Positions 24,801-38,000 of a stretch of 64,000 nucleotides of DNA are shown one piece after another. This stretch comes from Istiophorus platypterus (lineage: Eukaryota > Chordata > Actinopteri > Istiophoriformes > Istiophoridae). The stretch lies in the NCBI GenBank assembly GCA_016859345.1, contig CM029121.1, positions 27,373,527 through 27,437,526 on the forward strand, written 5' to 3'. Below the pieces are notes generated by a model that had not been told where the DNA came from, made no database searches, and saw only the letters and a list, made by a program, of their open reading frames with translations. The number at the start of each line of letters is the position of its first letter. Position 1 is the stretch's first letter. A program made the translations under genes and the position numbers.

Positions 24801-27800
24801 AAAAACAACTTGCCGTCTAAACACGTTTAATCTGAAAAACTTCTCGAGCTCAAACCCAGAGAGAAAATTCATACGACGTGAAGCTGCCTGAAAATCTCAG
24901 ACGTCGTCTTTATAGGCGCCTAAAAGCTCTTTTCTTCAAAAATGTAATTGAGTGGAAAATTTATGGAAGGGAAAGAATGGGAGCCTCAAACATTACTTCA
25001 CTTGTTTCTGAAAACTTGCGCCGCAGTTTTATCTAGAAAAAAAATGTGTTGCCTTCTCGAGTCAGTGTTTTGTTCCCGACAGTTGTTCCCGGAAAATTCT
25101 CCTGGAAAAGCAATAAACCGACGCCCCCTTTTTTCGCCCGTCCGTATGTTTATTTATTTTCTGGTTTCAATCGCAGTAGAAAACAACACGAGCCCCGACG
25201 TGCCCGCGAGGCCTCTGGGAAACTAACGAGCGGCACCGAAATCAGTTTTTCGCCCAAGGCCAAGGTCAAGGAAGTAAAAGTTCGAGATGAAGCGTCTCCC
25301 TCCGTCTCAAACCTCAGCAGACGCCTGGTATCGATCACTGATCGGTGCCTCTTCAACCTGATAGATCCGGATTTAAATCATAGTTTTGTCACTTCTAGAC
25401 TTTGTTTAAGGTCTCGTACGGCTGTTCGAGTTGAGAAAACTATACACACTTGAGAAATTTGGCTTTTCTGTTAAATAAGTGTTTTGTAGATAAATGCATG
25501 TTTGTCTTGATGTAACAGTGATGTAACAAAAAGTGTTAATTATTGAACTCAGGTTGCAACTTCCAAACGAGTCCCTGGATCCTCTTAGGGAAGGCAGGTG
25601 TTTATCCGGTGACTTTCCATCCGCTCAGTCGCTGCTACAGTTCATTTTAACACGAGCGCCAGTCGACTCGGCCACAGCTTCGCCTTCAAGAGAATCATCA
25701 GCAGCGGCGCCGAGGAAGAGGAAGCTCGGATGGAGCCTGGGAGCCTGGGACCCGGGGGGATGGGGGGGTGGGGGTGGGGGGTGGGGGCCTGAGAACAGAG
25801 CCGGGATGGGGGGGGACACCAAGGCTGGGGATGTTAACGAAGACTAATGAAGGCAGGAGTGCTGCTTAACCTGCGCTCCATCGCTCTGTGAGGCCTCCAG
25901 CCTCGAGGTGTCGGAGGAAGAATGTGTGTTTGTGTGTGTTTATATACGTGTGTGTGTGTGTGAGCGCCCCCCCCCACCTCCTCCCCCTCCTCCTAACACA
26001 CTGCGCTCCCACACTTCTGCTCCAGCTTCACAGTGTGACAGCGTCCTCTCCTCCTCGCCGCCGCCGCCGCCACTGGGACAAATCGCAGTGCCATCATGCG
26101 TCACGCTTTAAATGCTCGCTCCCCCTCCAACCACCCCTCACCCTCTTCTTTTCTCTGTTGCTCTGCACCCCGCCCCACCCCACCCCCACTCCCACCCCCC
26201 CCCCCCAATCTACCCCCCTCCTTCTTTCTGTAGTTGCCCCCTTTCCCTACTGTTACAAAACAAATCTCCCCTCTGACAGCATAATTCAACGGGCCGGGCT
26301 TCGAGGAGGCGGCGCGGGATGCACGGGCCCCCGGCTGACCTCCGCCGAGGACCCGAGCCGGTTACCCCCCCCCCGAACCGTAACCCCCCAGCCCACATTC
26401 AGCCGAGGGCCAGCGGAGTGAAAAAGAGGGGCGACTCTGGAGGTTTCAAACCGGTGGCCCCTGTGTATGCCTGAGTGAATGCTGTTGAGCCTAATACCCA
26501 CTAATCTGGTCATCAAATACCCCCGCTGCCATGACTGGAAATCTGCCCCCCCCGGACTACCAGTGGGGCAGCGAGGGGACGTCTGCCCAGCTAGAGCTGA
26601 TTTGGATGGAGATGGAGGGATAACGGGGGAGGAAAGGAAAGAAAAGAGACAGAGAGGGAGAGGATGGTGGGAAACGGGGAGGGGAGGGGAAGGGAGGTTG
26701 AATAAAGACATGGATGTAAAGGAGAGGAAAGGCCAAAGAAAAGAAGAGGTCGAACGAGGTGACCGTCCCCGTTCATGTCCTTCCCCCGAACAACCAACGC
26801 AGAATCCAAATGAGCTACGAGCTACTGTATCTGCTTCTCAATACGCAATAAAAGCTGAACGGGATTGGAGCGTCGCCGAAACCCCCCAACGTCACACACC
26901 GGAGCGCTGCTCCGGGTCACGACCTTGTTTCATTTTTGCGGAGTTATTTCACAATTGAAAACAAATTAAAAAAAAATTTAAATTCTTGGATTTTTAAATA
27001 ACATTCGGCTGCTTTTACCCGAATTTCCCAACGAAATCCCGTAAGTCTCAGGTTCCTCCTCTTCACTTTGAAAACGATAAGTGTTTTGTGGTGGTTCGAT
27101 CTCTTGAATTCGGTGATATAATTTCAGTGCAGATACAGAAATTCAGTCTTTTCATCATTTAAGTTGCAATTTAAGTTGAAGCTTTAGTTTATCTAACCCT
27201 GAGCTCCTCCGGTGATGAGTTCACTTGTCTCCCTCAAAATTTGGATTGTATCACAATCGTATCACATCAGAGCCCGATATTTCGGCGCGGCACGTTCATT
27301 TGTATTTTGTGTTCAATGCTGATTATTTAGTGGTGGATGAACTTCAAATCTTCTTCCAGGTGTGTCGCACCTGTAACCGATCCCGACAGTGATGCTAACG
27401 ATGGACCGTGATACGCCTCAACATCAGGCCTCTGCGTGATATCGAAATAGACGCCGCTGCATCTGTTTAAGCTGATTCTGAGAAAGAATAAAATGTGACG
27501 GTCGTCCCACCCCCCCCCCCCGAAAAAAAACTATAAATCATATCTTCATCTATCAAATTTTCACTCTCAACTTTTCAACAACAAAAAAAACCTCCACTTT
27601 GACTCACATGAGAAAGAATTAAATTAAAAACAAAGTGCTGAAGTTGATGGGGAAAAAATATATATTTTTGCTTTGTATGTGCACAACTGAGAGAATTTCA
27701 AGGTCACGGTGGTGATGAAAACAACAAACAAACTGAGACGATAAAAATCTAAATAATCATCAATAAAATCAGTCAGAACAAAAACAGACAAATAAATGAA

Positions 27801-30800
27801 TTTAAAAAAAAAAAAATACACACAAATTATAACCAGCAAACCAATGGTATATTTCCCACTGGTTAATTATCACTGAACCTGGAGGAACCTGTGAGATTAA
27901 ATACCGACGCCGGTGAGAAAACTCAGGTCAGAAACACGACCTCTGACCTTGTAAGACCCCCCACGTGTCCACAGCTCATGGTCGTCCACTGCCGCCGAGA
28001 CGTCCCGGTCTCCACCGCAGCTTTGTCAAACACACGAGGCAGCACCAGCGGAAAGATTCGCCGTTTTTCTAGCGTCCCCACACGAACCATTAAATCAAGG
28101 CTTTGCTTGCTGTTGTGCCTCCTGCTCGTACCCTTCAAAATCAGCCAGGCTAGTTTAACAGCCAATGTTAGCTTGTTGCAGACGCATCTCCAGCGACTGA
28201 TTATGTCGCCCTCATGGTAACAAGGAACTGCAGCATATAAATACCAGAATAGAGCGGAGGTCATTTTAAAAGAAAAAAAAATCCAGGAATCCACTAGAAC
28301 TATCGTTTTTGTTACTGTCTGAGCTCGGCAAGAAGGAAAAACTGAGCCAAAAAACAGACTCGACTTTACCTGGCATCCACTTGATCACCTGAGTCAAACT
28401 ACTGAAGCCTCAAATTAGCTCTGGTTTATCTCATTAAGAAGGAAGGGGGGGGGGGCGCTTTCGTTGAGGTTCGTATTCAGAAAGATGTTGGGGAGAGAAA
28501 TGTGAGTTTATCTTTAGTGATGCCCGTGAGCACCGACGGCCATATTCCGGCCTCCTGGCGGCGCAGGCGTCAGTGGCGTCGGTGGTGGCGGCGTCGGACG
28601 TCGCGTCCACAGACTGCCCGGCCGACTGCGACAGCCATCTGTCCGCGAGAGGGCCAGAGACTCCCCGGGCCCAGACAGGATCGCGGGGGCAACGGCTGCC
28701 GCTGCCCATTCACGAGTGTCATTCGAGGGGACAGATGGTGCCGGGTTCCCTCCTCATGTGCCTTTTCTTCCGCCGTCAACTGTTCCTGCGCTGCCTCCTC
28801 GGCGAGCTGGCACCTCCTTTGTGCCACGACATTTCATCAAAGCTTCATTTGGGAAAGGGAAAAAAAACAAAAAAAACCCAGCCCAAATGAAAAGGGAGGA
28901 GGCCTGAGGGCAGCCGGGGGGGGGGGGGGCTTTCTGCAGGTACCGAACCGACCAGAACAGATCCAGACTCACTGCTGGCCTGGCCACAAAAGGTTTCACA
29001 TCTCTTCAGCTAAAACTGGCTCCGGCCAGCTCCCCCCGCCACCCTCCCCCCACCCAGCAACCCACCCACCACCCCTAATCTTTGTTTCACGTCTCACCCC
29101 CCGAAAAGATTCAGCCAAGCGGATCAGTGTCCTCCCTGGCACGCTGCGACTGTACCGTACGGCCGGGGAGGGCGAACCAGAGGATAAGACCTGGAAAACC
29201 CTGATTCATCTCCACTGACTTCTCAAAGCCCCTGAACCCCGCCCACTGCCCCCATCGCTCATTGTGTGATCAACAACCCCAACGCTCCCACTGAAATTGA
29301 TCTTAATTTCTGGCAGGCATCACGACGCCACAAAAGGCGCCCGCTGGATCCGGCTAGACCGTCTAAAATGATGCACAGTGGTCGACGGATTTCTGTTTTT
29401 TTGATGTGAACTTCCCTCGATGTGGCGTCGTGTATATTCAACGAGGTGTTAGGACAAACTGACGCAGGATACGAAGACGGACCTGTGACACAGTATCATC
29501 ACACAGCGTAGAAGAGAAAATGTTCCGCTTTACAGCAGAGGAAAAACAAAGAGGACCAGGAAAGGCTTCGACCTGCGAACGAATCAAATCAAACGTCTCA
29601 AAAAAAACCATCCCATTTTTTGCCTTTTCCATCTTCGAGGACAAAACACGAACCTTAACTCTCAAACCAACATGGACGGGGAATCTGCAAAATGCTCGAA
29701 AAAAACAAAACAAAAAACAAAAGCAGAAATTTACACCCATACCAATCCAGCACAACTGGGCCAGCGCCATCTGCTAAAGGAGATGATCAGATGTGACTGA
29801 AAGCTCCAGAAGTACCACGAAGGGACCAAGCTCTGTAAACATGTGGTAGCTCTGTTGTTGAATCAGCGAATGATCATCGTTCACAATTCGGGAGCAAATT
29901 CTATAAACAAGTAGTTCTTTAGCTCGTTAGTTTGCCGCTACATCTAAGGCTAAGTGGCCTTTCATCCCAAGTCAAGATTTAGCAGCCATCACATCTGCTC
30001 CATCCTTTGGTCCAAGAATGGAAGAACTCATGTGGAAGAAAAAAAGCCTGAAGGTAAAGAAGCTCTAAAGCAAAATCACCAGTCAAGTAATTAGCTACAC
30101 CAAAGACCACGTCTAACAAAGCAAAGCAAAGCAAAGCGGCCGAAACCCGACCGGAGGGATGTACCGACCACCGACGGCTACGCTAACGTTAGCCACGCTG
30201 CTGCCACGGATGTACGGGGTCAACACACCTTCCAACGCCCAACCAAACCAGCCGACGCCTGATGCTAGCAAGCCGGCAAAGAGCGCGACATGTAAATGAC
30301 AAATCAAACGACGACCCGGGGGTTGGCTGATTTCCGGCCAACAACCGTCACCGCGTAGCCCACGAGCCCGACGGGACGATGGACGTAGGGCCGGAGACAA
30401 TCGTCCGTCCAACTCCCGCTGAGGCAGCGAGCAGGCCTGAATTTCAACTTTCAACTTCAAAAGTAATCACATTACATTTTGCTATTCAAGAAGTCTCACA
30501 AAACATGTTTCAGGAAAGTTATGCAGTGGAGCGCTGCCTCGTCCGGCTGGGAGGGAAACCTGCCACCGGGGCAGAGCGCCCCGTCGGGGCTTTTAAACCT
30601 GGACGGTCCGAACCCAAACCGCTTAGAAACCTGACACGAGCCGGTTTTACCTCCCGGAGACAGGAAAGGCCCCAGGAAAGGCCCCAGGAACACGGAGTTC
30701 GCCTCCACTTTAACTTCACCCTCTCGCTCCCAGTGGTTCTTTCTGGCTCTATCACCCTAGACGCCTATAAAAAGCCTGAGGGTGGGGAGTAAAACAGATG

Positions 30801-31479
30801 TCTATTAGTTTACAGGGTTTTTTCCCCGCAGTGATAGTATCTGCTTCTGGGATGCATTATAGGATTACTGCTGTCGTTGCTGCCAGATCTGGAGCCTCTG
30901 ACGCTCCTAAAAAGACGGTCAGACCACCGTGTCCAAACGTCCCCTTTCATGCTTGACAGCTCCGGTTTGGACCTGATACGTGACGCCCTGCGACTCTCAA
31001 ACGTTTCAATCTGCGGTCCCCACCGGACCGGGAGGGGGGGGGGTCCCAGCAGAAAACAGGACACACAGGGGCAACATCAGCCCAGCGCCCACGCCCCCTC
31101 CCTCCCTTTTCCAGAAAATCTGTTTAAAAACAATCTGCGCTTTTTGGATTCGTTTCCCTAAATGTTTCCAAAGACGCACGACGCGTTACGCGCAGCAGGT
31201 TCGCTTCTGGTGATGAATCGGAGCAGAGGATTTCTAATTCTGATAGAAAAAAGGAACCACAAACACACAAACTAGACCCAGACCTCCGCGGTTCGCCGCG
31301 GACCGAGCTCACCTGAGGCTGCAGCGGCCGCAAAGTTGGCGCGGAGAGTTGAACCCGCACGGTCTGACGAGAAATCCGAACAGAAGAAAAGACAGATTTA
31401 AGGGTTTGTGCTTCATGTTGGGGTGGAGGTGGCGGTTGGGGGGGGGGGGTCACGAAACGCGAGCGGCAGCCCGCCTCAC

Positions 31480-31540
31480 CTTGGTGGCAGCCGAGGATGA
31501 AGTGCGCAGCCAGGAGCAGCCAGCAGCCCGCGGGCTCCAT
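31480..31540 (-). CDS. ptprz1: ptprz1 exon 1 (signal peptide)
   Basis: This minus-strand exon begins at the ATG at 31,540-31,538 and encodes MEPAGCWLLLAAHFILGCHQ plus one base, ending at a consensus donor (CAAG|GTGAGG). The peptide has a short N-terminus, a hydrophobic core (WLLLAAHFILG) and a polar end, as expected of a cleaved signal peptide. The final base joins in phase 1 to exon 2 to give Ala-Glu-Gly-Tyr. Human PTPRZ1 likewise puts the signal peptide alone in exon 1. The start context (AAC ATG G) has A at -3 and G at +4. I chose this ATG because it directly opens the hydrophobic peptide and the frame runs into the donor. The identity rests mainly on the exon 2 match, since signal peptides diverge freely. 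Confidence 0.82.
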
Positions 31541-31870
31541 GTTGGGGGAAGCTCGCAGATGCGGTAGGTAAACAGATATAACGGAGATTTTTTCCTCGGA
31601 GGGGGGGGCAGGTCCCGGTCGTCCCTCTGCCCTCACAGGTCCATGCTGCTCCGGTCCTGCCTTCCTGCCGGTCGGTCGGTCGGTCGGTTGTGGACTCGCT
31701 GCCGCTGCGTATGTGTAGCACGGATCCCGGGTCCCGGTGCGCCGCTCCGCTCCGTCCGCTCTCCTCCGCACCGACTGACTGACTGAGCAGCAGCCGCCAG
31801 ACTGGAGCAGTGCACCGCCCACAGCCCGCAGCCACACCGGCCTCACTTCCTCCACACGGCCACAATACAC
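31541..31870 (-). promoter_or_regulatory. ptprz1: ptprz1 5' leader and CpG-rich promoter region
   Basis: The 330 bp upstream of the ptprz1 ATG are strongly GC- and CpG-rich, in contrast to the T-rich and AT-rich flank beyond 31,900. No TATA box was recognised. The block contains a (GGTC)-type tandem run at about 31,670-31,690 and a 3-codon upstream ORF. The transcription start cannot be placed from sequence alone. Confidence 0.6.
31633..31644 (-). promoter_or_regulatory. 3-codon upstream ORF before ptprz1
   Basis: On the minus strand, ATG GAC CTG TGA begins at 31,644 with A at -3 and G at +4, a strong initiation context. It ends 92 nt before the ptprz1 ATG. If transcribed in the leader it would be a minimal uORF that could reduce or time ptprz1 translation. 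Confidence 0.5.
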
Positions 31871-31974
31871 AGTCAGTAGTTCCTCGTAGTCTTTTAGTTG
31901 AGTTTTATTCATCAGCTCGTGTTTGGGGTTTTTTTTTTATCTTTTTTTTTTTATTCAGTGAATGAAAATATGAG

Positions 31975-32300
31975 GGAATGGAAAGTGATGAGGGAAAAGG
32001 GGAAGATAAAAGGGGGAAGCAACGAGGAACGAAACGGGGGAAAAACAAAATAAATCAGAGAGGAAGAGAAAATGGAAAGGAAGCAGGGAAGAGGAAAGGA
32101 AAAAAGGTGGAAGCAGGAATAGGGACAGAAAGGGGAGGAAGGGGGGAATCAAAAAGAGGACATAGAAATATAATCTGATGGGGAAAGGGGGGGCGAAAGG
32201 AAGGGAAGGGGGAGCTGGGGAGAAGAGAAATGGAGCAAGAGGAATTAGGGGAAAGAAAGGAATTTAAAAAAAACCTAGAAAATGGAAAAAAAGAGGCAAG
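31975..32300. repeat. polypurine tract upstream of ptprz1
   Basis: About 320 bp of almost pure A/G on the plus strand, with many GGAAAGG- and GGGGAA-type phrases. No tandem period. Open frames across it are compositional. Confidence 0.75.
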
Positions 32301-33318
32301 AATAAGCAGGGCCTGAGTCGGGTCTTAGTCCAAACGCCCCCCTGCAGAAACCCCCCCATCCCGCTGTCCCCCAACACAATCCTGGACCAGCCACCAAAAC
32401 AAACAAAAAAAGTCCCCTTCTACAAACCTCATGTAACATACGGGGCCCGGTTGACGGGGGCCCCAGCCAACTGCTGGTTATTAGTCAATTAAATCCAAAT
32501 TTATTCAAATCTATGCGCTGTTTTATAATACATACTGAAATATTAAAGGTATTTAAAGTAGATTTAGACACAGGGACCCTTGGCTCAAGACTGAACCCAT
32601 TTCCATCAGTTTATATTTATCAATTAATCTAATTACCACAGAATAATTAGCCCTGAACTTGAAGCATATTTTGTTGTAGTCAATGTTAAATTTTATTCGT
32701 CCAAAACAAATCATACAAAGATGTCCACCTGATTTCTGGCCCCATTATGACTTGTTTTAATTAATAGCAAGTCTGAAGAGGTAGCATCCTGTCGCGCCTC
32801 AAAGGGAATGATGTGGATCGTACCTCCATTCTCTGCCACTGACCCTAAGATAAATCTACAACCTGGGTCGCATTATACCGTTTATGGTTTGACAGGTTGT
32901 GTTCCCACATCTAGTTCCCAAAATGCTCCAAAGGCAGAAGAATAAAACACCTGTAACATACCGATAAACTCTTGAAGACACCAGGTCAATGGGAACTAAA
33001 ATGTATTCCCATGATTCCCACCAAAAAAAACTCAAAACAAAGAGAAAAAAACTACCTTCAAGTAGTCAATCAAATCTTGATCTGGAGCCTGTGGTGATTT
33101 TCCCCGATGTGTGAATTTCATCCGTGCAGCATCAGCCGAAGAGTTTTTGGTCCTCAGGTGCTGTGACACCTCCTGTGGCGCGAAGCAGCTGGTGACTCTC
33201 GACCCGGCGGGCGGCGGGGAGCCATTAACACAACGCCAAGACTAATTGAGTGAAACGGCAAAGAGAAGGGTTTTTTTCTTTTCTTGCTTTTAAGTGTGTT
33301 TGCGTGAGTGTGTTTTAT

Positions 33319-33345
33319 GTGTGTGTGTGTGTGTGTGTGTGTGTG
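33319..33345. repeat. (GT)n microsatellite
   Basis: About thirteen uninterrupted GT units. Confidence 0.9.
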
Positions 33346-33471
33346 GTGGAGTTCACGGGGGCCGCAGACCTCCTGACCCCCCAAGAGACGTTTCCACCTC
33401 ACGCTGAAACGGAGACCAAAACATCAGCAGTGACCCATAAATCACAATTCACTCTGGGAATGTGGAGTTCA

Positions 33472-33478
<7 letters not shown>

Positions 33479-33511
<33 letters not shown>
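33479..33511. repeat. (GT)n microsatellite
   Basis: About sixteen uninterrupted GT units. Confidence 0.9.
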
Positions 33512-33514
<3 letters not shown>

Positions 33515-33744
33515 AGTATGAATGGGAATTGGAAAATGTTGGTTTGCATCAGAAATTTTAAAAAGAAATCTTCCTTTTTTTCTGTTCCCTCAAGTCACAT
33601 GAAAATATGGAAAATCACTTTCACCTCTGTAGAACCAAGAGAGATAGTTAGCCTAAGTTTAGCACAGAGACTTTATAACCCTTATACGAGTAAAATACAA
33701 ATATACCAATAATGATAATTTTATGTAAGCAGAGACACCACAAT

Positions 33745-34307
33745 AAAAAATACTCAACTACAAGTAATGAGTCTCTTATTTAAAATCCTATTATGAGTTG
33801 AATCTACATAAAATATCAAAAGTAAAAGTTAAATAGTTACATAGAAAATATCAATATGATATAAATATTACATTATTAACACTGAGTCACGGAGGCTTCA
33901 GCAGCATTCTACTGTTGGAGCTGCTCCAGGTGGAGCTGCTGTTAACTACTTTGTATACAGGTAGATGGTTTAGAGACTGTGAGAGGTGTCCATCTCTTTG
34001 GGGAACTTCGGACATCTGACATTTGACAAGGAGTCATAGCTAAACACTGGGGCTGGGAACATCTGCCTTTATTCTTAATGAGGAGTTTTATTTTATAAGA
34101 TCATTATGTTTTAATCTAATAATTTGATCTGCAGCTGCAGCTGTCAGATAAATGTAGTGGATTAAAAGTCAATGTTTCCCTCTGACACGCAGTAGAGGAG
34201 GATTGTAAAGTGGCATTAAATGAAAATACAAGATAACTTCAAAAATCACATTAATCCAAAATAAATTAAGTACTTGAGTAAATGTACTTAGTTACTTTCC
34301 ACCACTG
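33745..34307 (+). repeat. hAT-type non-autonomous element (copy with intact right end)
   Basis: The right end reads 'tacttgagtaaatgtactta' followed by 'gttactttccaccactg'. This is the diagnostic terminus of a very abundant teleost element. The interior shows 'gtcagataaatgtagtgga' and 'tttccctctga', also typical. The middle segment matches the copy at 690-1,145 in inverted orientation. The left end ('aatactcaactacaagtaa', about 33,752) is degraded. No transposase is encoded. Confidence 0.75.
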
Positions 34308-34439
34308 CCGTTGACTCAGAAGCATTTGACAGTGCACAGCCCGACAGACTATCAATGTGGCGACTGTGAGTGTTAGCTACTGGAAGAAAACTGACCTGAG
34401 ATAAGTGAGGTGCGTGTTGGATGATGATCATTCACTGAC

Positions 34440-34605
34440 GGTCAGTGAGGTTGGGGGAAGGCGCCTTTTTCCCAGGGGGGTTCAGCATCGTGCCCGGGGA
34501 AACCAACCCACGGACCGGAGGAGCCGGGGGATCGAACCCCGATCGAACCCCCGCTCCACCTCCTCAGCCGCAGCCGCCCTTCCACCCGTGTAACAGGTCA
34601 ATCCG
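34440..34605. repeat. tRNA-SINE-like fragment
   Basis: Contains 'ggttcagcatcgtgcccggg', 'aggagccgggggatcgaacc' and 'cctcagccgcagccgccc'. These match a widespread teleost repeat that ends in a tRNA-like segment (a GATCGAACCCC T-arm look-alike on the minus strand). No complete cloverleaf can be drawn, so it is not called as a tRNA gene. Confidence 0.5.
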
Positions 34606-36421
34606 GCCACGGCTGGGACCTGACCCCGACCCTTGACCCTGACTAGATATTTCCGATTTTCTCAGGATGGAGGAGGGAACCGACGACGGCCGACTGGAAG
34701 ATGAAACCTGCTGGGAGGAGCATTTTATGGCCGAGAAACTCCACCGGACTTCACCTGCTGTTCCTGGTTTTCTGGGGGTTTTTTACACTCCAGCTTCATC
34801 CCCGGCTCGTCGGGGCTTCGTTCGCCCTCCCGGTGATTTACAGACGATGTTATTTCACCCAGAGGCCGAGCCCTCACCAACCTTTGAGTGGACCCCCCCA
34901 CCCCTCCCTGGGGTTAGCTTTCAACCACTGGCTCAGATTTTTTTTTTTTTTTTACCTCACAATAAACAACCACGCCGCCCCCTCCTTTATCTGAGCGAAT
35001 ATATTTGCATAATTTACTCTGGATTATCTTTAATTTATGCAGAAACTGCTTTCCACTTGTTAGGTTGAATGTTTCCAAGGGGGCTAATAAAATTAGCTGT
35101 ACCCCCACAGAGCAACCATTCAGAGTTTTTTTTGTGGTGGGGGGGGGGCCTTTCGGACACTTCTCCATGACTTTCCTATAAGCTAAGAGTGTTTTTTTTT
35201 TTCCCTCCAGCATGTGACCTGAAATGATCTGAGGAGGAAAACCAACCGGGCGGAGAGTCAAGTCTCAACCTGCACGATTGAGTGGGGGACAAAACTGAGC
35301 GGGAACTAGCCCCCGGGGGGGACGGTCGGAACTAGTCATCGATCCCGTGGGAGGAGTGGCAGGGAACACGGAGCGGTCGATCGAACCACCCGGCACGGGA
35401 AGCCGATGCGGCGACGGAGTGTTTCGGGTGGAGGTCGTCCCTGACATGATCTCTCCTCAACCATAACCGAGATGTGTCAGTGCCTAAACGTGACCAAACC
35501 TTAAAGCGGCTCTTATCAATGTTCCAATGATAACAATGAAAAGACAATATGAACCGGATGAAAGGAGCCTGTGGTCCTGATGGACCTGCAGAGAATAATC
35601 AGCTGAATCACGGTTTCATGGAGCTTTAGAGTGAATTCTAGCTCTTTTTTTTTTATCTAGACCTAGATTCATGAGAGGGACTCGGAGCCCAGATCCAGAT
35701 GACAGATCCTGTTGCCCCGTAGCTGCCGGATGTGGAGATAGGCAAGTGTTCAGCTTAAGAAGGGGAAGATACTTTGGTGTTGTGTTTCACAGCTTGTTTC
35801 CGCTGCCCCCAGGTGGCTAAAATAAAATAATTTAATCTAGATTCAATTATAATTGAATTGTTAATCAGAATAAAAGCCGAGTCGTGAATAAGGCCGGCGT
35901 CCGCTGACAGTAGACCCGTTTTCTCGACCGGGTATCGGAGCTTTTACTCATCATCTAGTTCTGCTGGACCGAACCACAACCCTTCGTCTCTGGGTCAGCA
36001 CCGGTGGGACAGGCGACGCCGAGGTGACAATCAGGTCCCTTTTGACGGTCACAGAAAAAGCTGCAACAAAATGTCCTTCTCAGTTCCACCGACAAGGCCC
36101 CACCCTCGGATGATGTTACGTGGGAAGAAAGCAGCGGCCATTGAAACGCACAGACAACAACCCCCCCCTCCCCGAGGGAAGGTTCCCAGGATGTTGTTCC
36201 AGGACATCAGATAAACACTTCCAGTTGTTTTGCTTTTTTTAAAATTGTTGATAGGTTTCTAAGCTTTGTTTTCACAGGGGGACTCCGCTGAGCTTTGTGC
36301 TCACTGTCTCCACCCTGTTTCAAGTCAGTGCAGGTCAGCACCTTCACAGGTGAATCACACTGAGACGTTCAGTGAGTCTAAATGCTGGGAATTAACTTTA
36401 CCTGTAGAGTAAAGGGATAAA

Positions 36422-36435
36422 TGTTATTATTATTA

Positions 36436-36472
<37 letters not shown>

Positions 36473-36482
36473 TGGTAGCAGC

Positions 36483-36516
<34 letters not shown>

Positions 36517-36724
36517 TTTGTAGTACCAGTATTACTAGTAGTAGTAGTAATACTAGTAGTAGTAGTAGTAGTAGTACCAGTAGTACTAGTAGTAGTAGTA
36601 GTACCAGTGTTACTAGTTGTAGTAGTAGTATTACTAGTGGTAGTAATAGTAATAGTAGTAGTAGTAGTACCAGTAGTACTAGTAGTAGTAGTGGTAATAC
36701 CAGTAGTACCATTAGTAGCAGTAG
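36422..36724. repeat. ~300-bp trinucleotide array (ATT then AGT/GTA)
   Basis: A block of ATT units passes into a long AGT array with periodic 'accagtagtactagt' interruptions. Poly-Leu and poly-Val open frames on both strands are artefacts of this array. Confidence 0.95.
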
Positions 36725-38000
36725 TTGTGTGTGAACTGAGCCTTTATGTTGTCAGGCTGCTGATAATCCCCCCCCCCATCAATACATGGATTGAGGTAAT
36801 GAGGTCATGTCACACAGCAGAGATTGGGTGTCACTAACCCCCCCCCCCCACACACACACACACACACGTGTGCTACCATGCTCACTGTACCCCCCCCCAA
36901 CCCTCGTACCAGAGGGTTCAGAGCTCAGGCTCTGGAGCTGGTAACAGTCAGGAGGCAGGTTGTTGGGGGGGGGGGGGGTTGATGGACAAAACTGACATCC
37001 ATCGTCCTACTCGTCCACTGACCTAAACAACGGGTCGCAGAGGTCGTTTGTAGCTACTGTTAAAAAAACAAAACCACCCCTGTGGTGCCCGGCATCAAGT
37101 CGAGCCGTCCATCCACGTCGGCCTGTTCCTCACACCGACCCTGTGTTTCTCCGTACGCCACCCTACTTCCTCCTTTGCGTCTGCCATAATCGCCACGGCC
37201 ACTGGAGGGCGCCCGACAGTAGAACGTAACAATAGGTCATAACAAGTCGCTGCACAGACGACCTGTATTGTCGTTATTCGTCCTTTCATCTGACTCCATA
37301 ATTTCTGAGATCGGGTTGATTTACTGTGAAATAATATATTCACGAGTTGTCTTTTTAACGGATTTACATCTTCCTCAGGAACCAATGGGCCCCAAGCTGG
37401 AGGCCTCAGATGGAGAAGGGAGGTCGGTAAGTACTGGGGGCCCAGCGGTTAACACAGTGTCGGTTTCATGGTAAACTCCAAGGGAATGAATCTGAGCAGT
37501 GGCTGCAAAAAACTCCCAGTTCCTTGTGAAAAAAAAGGGACTCCAACAGGAAGACACAAATTAAGGTGGAAATTATCTGTTGTGTCCACGCAAGAGGTCC
37601 AAACATCCGTATGAACGTGACCCCCCCCCCCCACCCCGTCAACTCCATGTTTACTTTCCAACCCGGGGCCTTGTTGGTTTTAGGTGATGGGAACCGGCCG
37701 CTCTGCGCTGCCTTCGACTTTGATGCCCCCCCCTCGGGGTCGTCGGCATTGTCGGACCTTTTCGAAGATTAACTGTCATTACCAGCATCTTTGTGCGTCC
37801 CGTGCTGCTCCCCACATACCAGCAGCCAAACAAAACGCTGCTCTCCGAGGCCTCTCCAGTGGAGGAGGCTTCAGGAAACAGCGGGTTTTATCTGCGCGCC
37901 GACCGGAGTGCGAGGGCGCTAAGTGGCCTCTCGACTGACAAGTTCCTTTTTTGGGAGAGAAGAGGTCTGATACGCAATGTATTAGCCCCCGACCGCCGCG

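Larger units (their letters stand above)
5165..31479 (-). other. ptprz1: ptprz1 intron 1 (26.3 kb)
   Basis: The interval between the two ptprz1 exons. No other coding exon could be supported on either strand. It holds the repeats and microsatellites listed separately, several G/C homopolymers, and unique GC-rich blocks (for example 9.7-10.1, 14.2-15.7, 24.0-24.4, 25.6-26.9 and 28.5-29.2 kb). These blocks have open frames in several frames at once but no splice sites, domains or codon pattern of real exons. A long first intron is also usual for PTPRZ1 in other vertebrates, so regulatory elements may be embedded in it. Confidence 0.75.

Noticed and set aside
28502..29218. 238-codon plus-strand open frame
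   Set aside because: GC-rich, Arg/Pro/Ser-rich, overlapped by open frames on both strands, no recognisable motif.
31124..31912. 262-codon minus-strand open frame
   Set aside because: It merges the ptprz1 leader, exon 1 and the start of intron 1. Only 31,480-31,540 is coding, given the donor and the phase match to exon 2.
34531..34560. tRNA-like T-arm
   Set aside because: No acceptor stem, D-arm or anticodon arm can be built; better explained as a SINE-like repeat.
36398..36837. poly-Leu and poly-Val open frames
   Set aside because: Direct translation of a trinucleotide microsatellite.
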